From positions 1 through 64,000 of the forward strand of contig JAMAHW010000043.1 in the NCBI GenBank assembly GCA_023627715.1: a stretch of 64,000 bases of DNA. Reading direction: 5' to 3'. This DNA comes from Periconia sp. R9002 (Eukaryota > Ascomycota > Dothideomycetes > Pleosporales > Periconiaceae). The stretch's first letter is position 1; every line of letters begins with the position of its first letter. The translations under genes were made by a program, and so were the position numbers. Under the pieces are notes generated by a model that saw nothing but the letters and a program-made list of their open reading frames with translations, was not told where the DNA came from and did not search any database. Shown here in pieces: positions 36,680 through 47,602 of this stretch.

Positions 36680-38990
36680 CTAAAACTCGTTTTCGTCGCT
36701 GCCTGCAATGATGACGTTGTTGATCTGTGTGCCATGTCAGATAGGTCTGTGGAAAGTAAATGTAGAGTACGAAATACCTTGAGCACCATTCTGCAGAGCT
36801 GTGTTGCGAGCAGAAGCTGTTGCCGTTTCGAAATCAAGGGGTCGATTACAAAGTGTTCTTTCATGTCTACATCTCAGTTAGCGATTTGATGTTCAACATT
36901 GGCTTGATCGTGCCACTGTTCGAGATTACTCAAGAGGCATGGCACGCGAGCACAGTGATTGGTTGAATAAAGGAGATTTTATACACATACCATTGCTTCC
37001 GGTCTGCATGCAGTCCACACCAAGCCTAGTATTCTTTTCTTTGGCTTGGCGAGATTTGATATTCGCTAGAGTCTCAATAGGGCTCAAACCGGAATTCTCG
37101 GCGAGGGCCATTGGGACAGAGTCGAGAGCTTCTGCGAATGCACGCATCGCGTATTGTTCCAAGCCAGGACTCTATAAAATCGTTAACAGGCATCCGCAAT
37201 TCTAAAATGAACATCACTGACCTTCACGGCAGCGTCTTCCACAGCAAGCGAACATGCGATCTCCGCAGCACCGCCTCCGTATACAACCCGGTTATCCCGT
37301 ACCAAATTCCGCACCACGCAAAGGGCGTCGTGTAAGGATCGCTTCGCTTCGTCGATGATCTGGATAACGTTAGAACTTGGAAGCCAGTAGCAAAGGGGGA
37401 TAGGGCGGGGGGCAGGGGATCTGGTATTGATGGTATAAACCAGATTCAGTATCACGCACCATCTTGTTGCTTCCGCGTACAAAGACGGTCACGGCGCGAG
37501 TATTTGCGCACTCCTCGATTACGAGCATCTTGTCACGTGTTGTTCCGAACGTCAGCTCCCGCACAATTCCTGCTGTGCCTAGTTTCTCCGCACTCAGGTC
37601 TTCGAAACGGGGTACTATGCGACCATTGGTGGCAATGGCAATGAGTTCGATCTCAGGACCTCCAACCCACCGAACTGCGGGTAGTTGGTTGGTCAACAAA
37701 AGATGGTTTGCCTCGTCGTCAAAACCCCATTGGCATATCACAACATTGGCTCCCGTGTCTTTGATGCGCTGGATCATCTCGGTGAACTTGTTGGCCTCGT
37801 ATGTCTGAAGTTTCTTGAACTCTTCCACGGTCGTGATGTCGAGCTTGTGCTTGGTCTTGGGCTTGGGTGGTTCAAAGGCACAGGTGAGAATGGCCAGCTT
37901 TGCATCTTTGACTTCTGACGGCATTTGAGGGTGAGAGAAGTCCTTGTCTATTATGACACCCTTCACCAATAGTGTGTCTTCCAATGCACCTCCGACCTTG
38001 CCATCCACCTTGATGAGTTCAAAATCCACATCTTTGCGGGCCAGATCAGCCACAGACAAAACAGCGTCGACGGCGATCTTGGCGAAGTGGTCGTGCGCTT
38101 TGGAAACGATCTTGCTGCCTAGACTGGTCTTTGCAACCTTGAAAAGTTCGTCGACGTTATCCTTGGAGAAGTGAATCTCGTCGCTGATCTCGTCCAGCCT
38201 GGCCACGGCTGCCTCGCAAGCTTGGTCGTAGCCGTCTGCTATCCTGATGGGATGAATGCCCTTGTCTATGAGGTCCGCAGCCTGTTCGAGAAGCGCACCG
38301 GCAAGCACCACAACACCAGTAGTTCCGTCGCCGATTTCATCATCTTGCGACTTAGACAGCTCCACGAGAAGTTTTGCGACGTGGTTCGTGATTTCCATTT
38401 GTGTCAAGATGGTAGCGCCGTCGTTGGTTACGGTGATGTCGCCATCTGGGGAGATGAGGATTTTATCGAGGCCTCGAGGTCCCTAGACATATCGCATAAG
38501 CTCTCGGCGGTTCTTTATAGGTATCTTGAAGCGGGCGGCCTACCAGTGATGTCTTTACAATGTTGGCCACTGTCCGCGCGGCTAGGATATGGGATTTGAC
38601 TGCCTCGTTTCCATGCTGCCTCTTCTTCTTGCCTTGACTGTGCGGGGTGTCAGTGTCGCCACTTTGCAGTAAGAACGGATTGAGAATCGGCATACTCTCT
38701 TACGATGATGAATGGCCGGCCCGATTCATCTTTCATCACCTGAGCTGTATCCCATCATGTCAGTCTTTCGGTCGCGTACAGCGGGGTAGGGATGGTGTTG
38801 TAGGTAAGGACGGAATGGTTGTGTGCGGGTGGTTATGAATTCACGGTGGCATACCATTGGAAAGATCGACCTCTATAAAAAATTCAAGTCAGCATGAAGA
38901 AGCTACCAAGTAACTGGCTGCAGTATATGGAATGCATGTCTATGTGTGGGGGAGGGGTGTTTCTAGGCGGCAGTACTTACGCATGGCCAT
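36680..38990 (-). CDS. CCT5: T-complex protein 1 subunit epsilon (CCT5)
   Basis: Nine exons on the minus strand: 38990-38981, 38872-38855, 38744-38696, 38637-38544, 38482-37460, 37359-37222, 37171-36991, 36866-36778 and 36724-36680. They encode 548 residues, the normal length. All phases close and reproduce known CCT5 motifs: [37 protein letters not shown], the ATPase motif [32 protein letters not shown], and the C-terminus [11 protein letters not shown]. The first two coding exons are just 10 and 18 nt. The protein is one of eight subunits of the cytosolic TRiC/CCT ring that folds actin and tubulin. It is divergent from the HP1 gene across 455 bp. Confidence 0.96.
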
Positions 38991-39445
38991 GTTGGAGGGA
39001 CAGAATTATTTCGAACCTGTATAATACAATAATGAGGAGGGATCAACGAGTAAGACGAGCTTGGTATGTGGTCGGAAGGAGGTGAAGTGAGTTTTCTATC
39101 ACCCGTTGGTAATGCAGGATAGCTAGCTCTCCCCAACTTTTTTTCGGTTGTCGTCGCGCGCTGCACAGATTGCCAAGAGTTCCCGTTAAGCAAAGCAGTG
39201 CGGCGAGTGCACGGGCCCAATCGCATCGCGTCGCCATCCCGAACACATCAATAGCTTCTACAGCTACAGATCGTCGTCGCGGAGCTGTCCACCATACACT
39301 GGCCCCAGCCTAATTACAATCCTTATACTCACCCTCGATCTCTTCAGCTAGTGCTTCTCCTCTTGTTGGATTATTTAGATGCGTGCGCCCATTGGCATTT
39401 GCCGGTTCAATTCAACTGCAACTCACACACTCCCAGCTGTCCACC
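38991..39445. promoter_or_regulatory. bidirectional promoter between CCT5 and HP1
   Basis: The 455 bp between the two start codons must serve both divergent genes. I did not identify individual elements with confidence. Small open frames here are out of frame with both genes. Confidence 0.6.
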
Positions 39446-40414
39446 ATGCCTCGTAAATTGCGCCTTCAAATGTTCTCCTCTTTATCGCGTAAACTGACGT
39501 AAATCCAGCTGCACTCAGCGACGACGAAGCTGGAAGCCAATCATCATCCGGTGACGAACAAATCCCCGCAAAGACAGCGCCTGGCAGGGCAGACGCCAAC
39601 GACGACGAAGGTGACGACGCTTCAGAAGACGAGTGCGAATAGCCTTTACCACATCAATTGCATGTTTTTAACACGCGCATCAGGTTCGTGGTAGAGAAGA
39701 TTGTTGGGCACAAGATGAACAAGGTTCGTGTTTGACACTCGCCAAACATCTTGAATTCCGGCTTATGGATACAGAAAACTGTGTTTTACGACGTGAAATG
39801 GCAAGGCTACGACGATCCGGCCGACCGCACCTGGGAACCCCGCGAGAACTTGTGAGGATTATGTCGCAGCAAACTCTCAAAGCGCAATGCTGATAGTCAG
39901 CTAGGGAAGGCGCTTTGGACGTTCTGAACGAATACCACCAATCAATTGGTGGCGATCCTGCTGCTGGTACTACCAAAGCTGGGGCGAAGCGCAAGGGGAG
40001 GAAGTCAAACGCAGCAGACTCCGACGCCGGTACACCTTCTGCAGTCAACAAACGACTAAAGCAGGAGAAGCCATGGGAACCCCCCGCAGGGTCGTGGGAG
40101 GCGGATATCAACTTCGTGGATACCGTGGAAGAAACACCTGACCCAGCCACTGGCAAAGCGGTTCGTTACGCTTACTTAGTCTGGAACAACGGCAAAAAGA
40201 CACAGCATCCACTTGCCCACGTCTATATGAAATGTCCACATAAGGTTCGTCGATTGTTTTATACACACTGGACTTTACTCGGATTAGTTGTATTGATCAA
40301 ATGCAGATGCTTGAATATTACGAGAGTCACCTGGTATTCGAGTCTCAAGTGAACGGAGATAGAGATGTCCAGGACGGAGACGTCCACATCAAAGGCGACG
40401 AATATATTCACTGA
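39446..40414 (+). CDS. heterochromatin protein 1 homologue (chromo and chromo-shadow domains)
   Basis: Six exons, 39446-39452, 39509-39632, 39684-39723, 39775-39851, 39905-40244 and 40307-40414, give 231 residues. The first coding exon is only 7 nt (ATGCCTC). An acidic N-terminal tail precedes the chromodomain (about 44-95) with EFVVEKIVGHK and DVKWQGYDDPADRTWEPREN; the methyl-lysine cage residues appear as F45, W66 and Y69. A Lys-rich hinge with likely NLS (AKRKGRKS) leads to the chromo-shadow domain (about 150-222) with YAYLVWNNGKKTQHP and CPHKMLEYYESHL. HP1 reads H3K9 methylation and, in fungi, silences repeats and accessory genes. Exon 5 begins at the TAG acceptor 39904; the AG just upstream would create a stop. 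Confidence 0.93.
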
Positions 40415-41735
40415 TATCTCAATCCCTTGCTTCGCTATTACATAGCTCTAGCGTATTGCGTTTTTGCAACCAATATCGGATTTTCACGGGTTTTGGGTAC
40501 CTGTGTTTTGGGTGCGGATCGGATTGTGGCACAAAAGTAGTATTCTCTTCCCTTCTTATTCGAGGAGGTGAGAAGTGGTGTCCATCAAGGGAGATTGTCT
40601 CGGCACGGCGTCCTTAACGGTTTATCATCTGGAGCATTAGGATACCCAATTGCATTCCTGGGACGTAAATTCTCCTAGTCGAGAGTGAATCCTCGGGTTT
40701 CGTCTGGTATCTCAATACACCACATTCAATTTCCATTTTTCTTGTTTTTCTTCCAAACTTTGTATTTCCCGGCAATGGCGGCGGATATTGTGGCTTCTGA
40801 AGGTTTGACAGCTATGTAGTTGTATCCATGTATTGGTCACAGTACGAAAATAGTCATAGTATTAAGGTAAATATGCGTATCATCCTGGTTGTGTACTGCA
40901 ATAGTACCATCACAGAACATTATGAAGTTCAGTTTCGGATTCCCGTGCAAAAATTATTCGTCATGTTGGCAAGTTGTTCTCACTACACATGTACATATGT
41001 ATGTACATAGGTGCAGCTCGAACCTCCGATCATTGAGCTGGGTTTCCTAAATGTACGAATTTCCACCTACGTAAAATCTGAACCCAATTTAGAATCAAAA
41101 ACAGTGCCAAACCCCCTAAACGTGTATGGTAAGTTGATATGTCACTATTCAATCCATTCTCTACATGACAACTCCGTCACCAACACCCCACAAAAATCAA
41201 AACACAATGTTTACATCCATTTCATTCAATCTTTCCACTATTGTTACCGCCTCCATAATACTAAAATACTAAATGGGTATCCCATCCCGAACTCGCGAGT
41301 CCACAAGACCTCATCAAGTCGAGTCAATAAAAAAAACAAGAGAGTTGGGTAAAAATGTCGCAAACGACACCAGCTCTCAATCAAACGGCGTGAAGGTAAT
41401 GGGGCGAAACAAACATTTGAGAATGGAAACAAAAAAACAAAGACGCCGCCCATATGCCCAATACCCATAATGATGTTACGTAACACTCTTCAGTTCGTAA
41501 TGCGTGTTGTTGCGTGTTTCCCGCGCACCGAATCTCCCGAACTCTTTTCTTTTCTTTTCTTCAATTCTGGTCTTCTTTCGTTCTTCTCCTACTCGTGATC
41601 GTTAAGAATCATGTCCAAGCTCCACCGACGCGTGCGCGCGTCCTTTCATGTCTCCCGTTCTTTTTCATTCCAGTCATGCAGTGAAGCGAAATCAGCTAGG
41701 CGAACGAGCTGAACAGGAAGAATCCAGAGGACTCT
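40415..41735. other. 1.3-kb intergenic region
   Basis: AT-rich with no supported gene. The open frame at 41011-41352 consists of short low-complexity peptides without family resemblance. Confidence 0.55.
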
Positions 41736-41879
41736 TTAAGCCTCCGACATTTCTGTAACTGACGACCCGGACCCGCCGACCGACATGCGCGTTTGGACGT
41801 AGTAGATGCCGTACGCAATGAGGGCGATGAGGATGAAGAGAATGAGAATGATGAGGAAGATGACGACGTTGCGCTTCAT
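41736..41879 (-). CDS. 47-residue single-pass membrane microprotein
   Basis: A complete small frame from ATG 41879 to TAA 41736 with a good start context (tcaaaaATGaag). After a basic MKRN start comes an unbroken hydrophobic helix of about 20 residues (VVIFLIILILFILIALIAYG), then YYVQTRM and a short polar Gly/Ser tail. Charge distribution fits a single TM anchor with the basic end inside. It is too short for standard gene finders. It could be a true microprotein of ER, mitochondrial or plasma membrane, or a chance pyrimidine-rich frame, but the combination of flanking charges and clean TM length favours a real gene. It lies in the same orientation as the CE1 esterase 700 bp away. Confidence 0.5.
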   Translation of the reverse strand: MKRNVVIFLIILILFILIALIAYGIYYVQTRMSVGGSGSSVTEMSEA

Positions 41880-42596
41880 TTTTGATTGGGTGGTGTTGCG
41901 AGTGAGGGGAGTTGGGATGTTGTTGAGTGATGAAGAGCTGGAGGAAGAGTTGTGGATGTTGGGTTGAATGTGCCGAAGTAGCTGGTTTAGAGATTAGTAT
42001 GCAGACTTGGGGTTTGAGGGGGGGCATAGGCCGTACAATTGAGAGAATTCGTGCTATTGGGTTGTTATGTGTTGTTGGGCTGTGAGGTGGTGCAGCCAAT
42101 TGTCTTGTGATAGGTCAAGTTGAAGTTCGCGGGCTGCGGAGATGCAAGATGGAGCAGCGCGAAGTCAACAACTTGGAATATTGATGCTTAATGGGGAATG
42201 TATGCAAGCAGAGTGTAATACAAAAATTCAGCAAGAGGAAAGTCCCAAGAGCTACGTTTTGTAGACATTTGTGGGGGCATGTGCGCGGGGTGGTTGGGAT
42301 GGTGCGCTGGTGGTCGGTGGTGGCTGGAATTAAACAAGTGGCTGGCAAGGGTTGGGGCGGAACATGGACAATGCATGGTTGACGTTGACATCTGCACTTG
42401 TTACCTGCGCAACTGATCATGTCTGCACAGACATAATGTCATGATTTTATTGATTTAGATTAGCTAGTTGTGGAGTTATTGGCATTGGAGAAGATTGGGG
42501 TGTTGTGTTCAGAACACTCCAGTTTCGCTAAGTACACCAGGCTTGTTTCACAACCAGCCATCCTCCAAAACACCTCAAATGACACAAGGAAAATGA
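41880..42596. other. intergenic between microprotein and CE1 esterase
   Basis: Nothing recognised. Frames on the minus strand (for example 42115-42420) are His/Pro/Thr-rich translations of biased DNA and show no family likeness. Confidence 0.5.
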
Positions 42597-43697
42597 TCAT
42601 GCAGCTCCACCGACCCTTTCAAAGAAACTCATGATGATCTCGCTTGCCTTGATCACTGTCGGTCCCTGCGGCACACTGATCTGGCTCAGATTGATCTCGG
42701 TATCCGCCCAGCAATGCCCCAGGTCCTGAACGACATAATGTTCGAGAGCTGTCTCTCCCTCTCCACATTTCCAAGTCAAATGCTTCACTTTCCCATCCAC
42801 AATCACCTCAGAAGTAGGAGATTCGCACTGGTTCCGTTGCGCCCACCAATCCAGCCAAGAGGAGATGGGCGGTAGCATCCCTCCATCACCCTGTCCACCG
42901 TCGTACTTGACAGTCTTATCCGCCGCGCCGTGAATCTCCAAAATCGGAAGCGATAAAGCAGATTTGGCCGGCGCGCAACCGTTCTCCGGCCCATTGATGT
43001 CGGTGTAGAATGCACCCGAGTGCGCTGCTAGAGCCGTAAAGAGCGTACTTCCTTTTGGATCACACGCCAACGTCCCGATGAAGCCGCCGCCATTCGACAT
43101 ACCCACCCCAAAGATTTTCGAATCGTCGACGCAAAAGCTCTTTTTCACGTCGTCAAGGAGGTCAGATACGAATTGGATGTCTTCGGCAATAGTCGAGCTA
43201 GTATTGCTGTGGTAGCTTGGTCCAGCCCAGGACCCGTCGATCCCGTTTGGGTAGACCATGATTTTCTAAGATACAGATGAGCGAACTGTTGCCTCGTCAC
43301 TTCATTACCTGATTACTTTGGTTACCTACATCGCTACTATATCGCGCCTCACTCATCTTGGTGTCGAGCTCGAAGAACAGTCCGATACTGCTCGAGCCGT
43401 GGAACCCAACAACTACCTGTTTGAAAAACGTGAATCCTGAAATCCTCGTCTATCATGCGGACAGTGCTTGCTTACGGGAAATTTTTTGTTCTCATCGTAC
43501 CCTGATGGTAGATGATATCCATAACTCCGCTCCTTTCCCGCGCTGTTGAGCCCGAATCGGTACTGCGTTACCCCTGGGAGGAATTGTTGAATTCCGCATC
43601 CCGATGCGGCGCGGCCTACCTCGTTACTCAAAACTCGTCCACTCGCCGCCGGCAGGGCGAACGTAAGCGCGAGGGTTTGGTACCACGGCACCCGCAT
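42597..43697 (-). CDS. secreted CE1-type esterase (feruloyl esterase C / PHB depolymerase-like)
   Basis: Three exons, 43697-43476, 43416-43330 and 43265-42597 on the minus strand, give 325 residues. A signal peptide (MRVPWYQTLALTFALPAASG) directs secretion. The alpha/beta-hydrolase core shows the oxyanion region VVVGFHGSSS, the nucleophile elbow GMSNGG, an acid near ILEIHGAADKTV, and the catalytic His in DLGHCW. The second donor (GTAGGT) was picked over an overlapping GTAACC because only it keeps KIMVYPNG in frame. Such enzymes release ferulate from plant cell walls or act on short esters; the substrate cannot be assigned. It is divergent from the Zn2Cys6 regulator. Confidence 0.88.
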
Positions 43698-44940
43698 TGT
43701 GAAGACTGTGGGATTAATTTTGACGTCAAAGAAGAGAATGAATCCAATTTTAAGGCATTCGGGCAATCTTGTGAGTGTTGCACACGCTCAGGAGTATCGC
43801 GCGCGTGCTCGATGCTGATTAGGAAGGTCGTTTTGTGTAATATGGCTGTGGGGCCAATCATGGTGTAGAACAAAGACTTGTTTTCGCGCACTGGCGTTTA
43901 ATCTTTCCTTGTTATACATTGATCTGGAATAAGTAGGTAAGTGGTATGATTTTGCGCGTTGTATCCCGCAGTGCATGTCACTGTATTTGGTGTGTGAAGA
44001 TCATTTCCTGTGTATCATTGATACGATCAATATGTACGTAGGTACATGGTAGGTTGGGGTGAATTTAGACTACCAAGTCCGCTTTGGAATAGTTCCATTA
44101 TATGAATAATTTCTCCTTTTCAAAATTGTATACGGAACTTGATGTTAGGCAATTTATATTGTACATGTACCTTTTGGTTAAGACACCCCGCTTTTTTTGT
44201 CACTTATGTTTGTACTTTTTTTTTCTCGTGTACTTTTTCACGCAGTTCAACCCAAGAAAATAAAAAGGAAAGGAAAGAAGAAGAACTAGTGTGCATACAT
44301 ATACATACTTGCCAAACATCGAAACTTTTCCTGTTTTGGGAGAGCCAAACAGACCCAGGCATTTGTCTTAGCCTAGTTGTGTTTCTCTGTCTGTTCAAAT
44401 TAAAGTATTGTTCTGAAGCGACACAGTGCACGGGAAGGGTTAGAGTTTTAGCTATAATCGGGAGTCAGTGATGTTAGGGCTTAAAGATTGTCCTATCTTA
44501 GCTTACAGACAGTGTCTTCAATTAATATAGAATGATATTCTCTTTAGTTCTGCGTATTCCATTCCTCTGCAAAGTATGCTTAGTGCGGCGAATATCTGTG
44601 ACATGTACGCGATGCGAAGGTTGTTAACTCTGGACAAAAATCCATGATTTTTGAAGTCAACTGGTGGAATGTGTTATCGTGTTCGAAGCACGAATAAATT
44701 CTGGAGAAAAAGCTTAAAAATAAGAGAAAAATGATGCAGAGAGCGGAAATACATGACTACCTCATCACTGCAACATCTCTAAGTCACACCCATTTCACTA
44801 TTGTAGTGTTGCGATCAGGCCATCGGTCACTGCATGTGAAATAAAGTGCCAAGGAAATCGCGTCGGAATCGGAGGACGCGCTCGGAACGAGATCCGTCTC
44901 CCAAACATCATCATCTTCCATCTTCCATCTGCAGCACCAG
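43698..44940. promoter_or_regulatory. 1.2-kb shared upstream region of CE1 esterase and Zn2Cys6 regulator
   Basis: No gene is seen. The region is AT-rich with a TACATGTA palindrome at 44162-44169. It should contain promoters for both divergent neighbours; I do not identify a specific regulator site such as CGG triplets with confidence. Confidence 0.5.
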
Positions 44941-47176
44941 ATGGAAGAACAGCCACCGTCGCCCAAGCGCAAGAAGGTGCGCTCCAAATATGCATCGAGA
45001 GCTTGCGTCTCGTGCCGCCGTTCCAAACTGAAAGTACGCGCTAAACCATGCATCTCCGAGATAGAGATGGACTGACCGCCACCAGTGCTCCGGCGAGAAC
45101 CCGTGCCAACGATGTACTGAGAACGGCAAACGATGCTTCTATTCAGAGGATCAGACCGCGGCCGAAGCTTTGCAGAATCTGAGCAGACCAGGCCCGTCCC
45201 AACCGCCTCTCTCGTCGAACCCGGGTGCTTCCAATGGGAACGGAATCGGAAGGAGGAATATTCTCCCCCGTCACGATGCCATTGAGCGCCGTGCGAGTGA
45301 TGCCAGCGTCATGGGGTTATCCATGGAAGCCCGCATGGCTCGCATAGAGGGCATGATGGAGACGCTGATACAAGAACGGGGTACCTCGACCACACCGAGG
45401 ATGAGCAGCGAGCGTGAGGAGGCCATTTCCGATGCTATACAGACCGATCCCGCTCTCCAGTCTAGCAGCGACCTCTTCTTCCCCAACTTTGTTCAGCAAA
45501 GACATCAAAGTTTCCATCTGGACTCGGTTGAGCGGCCGCGTCTATCCGCTTCTATGGCGAGTGGCGCCGAGTCGCCTATAACTGTCCGCGTGGGTTCTAA
45601 GAGCTTCCCCTTCCCGGCGCCTGCGGATCACCAAAAGGCTGTCGATTTCTTCTTTTCCGACCTCAGCGCTTATCATCACTGCATCAACGAGGCCGAATTC
45701 CGTCTAAGGAACGACAAGATGCTCTCGAGTGCCTCTCTGCAGCCAAACGACATTTACTTCCTCGCTTTGAGCTACATTGTTTTTGCTTATGCTGAGATTG
45801 CTGTTGAGACAACAAATTCTCGAGCCGCATCGAAACCGGCTGGATGGTCCTGGTTCCAAGCTGCTGACGAGCTGGTGGATAAGAAGGTGGCCGTGGGACA
45901 AGGGGATCTCACTATGATACAGTTCTTGATTTTCAAGGTAGATAATCTGTTTGCTTTCTTTGACTGTCGCTGATCCCCATAGACTGTTTATCTCATCGCT
46001 GTCGATGAACCCGATGCCGCTTATATTACGATAGGAATAGCGGGAAGATTGTGTTTTCAATTCGGTATTCACCAGCAGTCGTCCTGGAGAAACCACACAC
46101 CCTTTGAAATACACATGCAACAACGCATTTTCTGGACAACTTACGCTCTCGACCGGCAAGTTTCACTAAGTTGTGGTCGCCCTTATTGCATTCGAGATCT
46201 AGATATTGACACGCAGATGTCTGATTACTTATGCGACAAGGTACGCGTGCCGGTTGACCGTGAATTTTGTTCCATTGTCTAACACGTCTCGCAGGAACTT
46301 CACCCAGACCGACCCCTCCCCGATGCAAATCCCCGTAGCTCTTTCATTGCTTACTTGGATGTCATGGTTCGTTGGAGTAAGTTTGCAGCCCAGTTATGGG
46401 ATGAAGTCATGACGGCCTCTACGAGGGGGCAACGTATTCATTTGGAGGAGGGCCTGCCTGTGTTCAATGCGCAGATGATTGCATACCAAGAGAAAGTACA
46501 TTCTTTCCCTCTCTTGCCTACGGATATCAGACCAAATCATTCATTGGAACTGAGAAAGGTCCGCCAAAATGCTGCAGTTCATGTGCATTTCTGGCAGTTG
46601 CGGCTTCTGTCGTACCGACAAAGCATGCTCTCGCTCAAGTATAGCGAGGAATGCGGTCGGGTATGCGGTACTGTCGCCCTGAACATATTACAACATGTAC
46701 GGCACAATCTTACCGGACCCAACTATCTACGATTCATCGTGGCAAGTGCCCTCGGAAACGTTCTTCTAGTCTTGGTATCGCTACTGATTCGTGATCTGTC
46801 CACCATTGGCCTTCAGAGTCAGTGGCAAGACTATGTCAACGCGTATGAAAACACTAGAGCATTACTCGAGGAGTTGTCTACGCATTTCCCTATGGCGAGT
46901 CGTATCTTGTATGACTTTGACGGCATCACGAATACTGTCAATGCTATTGTATCAGAGCAAAGAACGGAGGGTTACTTTCCAAATTACCTAGTACCAGCGA
47001 ATATTCGGGAGCTTCTCCCGTATACGTCGCTGGATTTCGCTCAACAGTCAAATACCGGGGGCCTGAACATGAACAAGAACTTGAATGATGCGGAGGCGGC
47101 CGACAACCAGAACATGACGCCCTTGGAATTTCAAATTGGTGCGAAAAAAGGAAGATATGGAGTGCTGTGGTTGTAA
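44941..47176 (+). CDS. Zn2Cys6 transcription factor with fungal-specific regulatory domain
   Basis: Four exons, 44941-45033, 45086-45937, 45983-46240 and 46295-47176, give 694 residues. The DNA-binding cluster has cysteines at 22, 25, 32, 38, 41 and 48; the first intron falls inside it, just before C32, as is frequent in this family. Basic residues (KRKKVRSK) precede it. A coiled segment (MEARMARIEGMMETLI) follows and could mediate dimerisation. The middle carries the Fungal_trans homology: FFFSDLSAYHHCINEAEF, IAGRLCFQFGIH, QQRIFWTTYALDRQVSLSCGRPYCI. It sits between the CE1 esterase (divergent) and the GH92 mannosidase (convergent), which makes local control of secreted enzymes a reasonable guess only. 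Confidence 0.92.
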
Positions 47177-47602
47177 CGGTGCACCTTCTTATTTTGAAGA
47201 TGCTGTTTTGAGAGGCTTTGACAAATCTAAGCGCCTAATCTGATGCGAGGAGAACACATTTAAAAGTTGAGCGAATGGCGTTTTGATGTGGCGAACAAAG
47301 ATTCGTCCAGACCGTTTCTGTTGATATTGATACCCCCGGTCTCTCTGTTCAGGACACAATATGGATATGTCTGGCGTCATCTATTACTCTATCTTGTAAT
47401 TCTAGCAAATCCATCTGTTCTTCTTTTCTTTCAAAATTGTGGCTTACACGGTTCAAGTGGATATGATCTATATTCGTCTACAAGCCTTTACCGAAAATCG
47501 AAGGAAGCTACTCGAGTATTTAGCAAGCGGCTTCGAAGACCCGTCAGTCCATAAAACATTATATATTCATCATCTACCTTCCAGAAAGTCATCACCCCCT
47601 CT
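47177..47602. terminator. convergent 3' intergenic region between regulator and GH92 gene
   Basis: Both neighbouring genes end into this 426-bp stretch, so it must hold both polyadenylation regions. No gene is seen. Confidence 0.45.
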
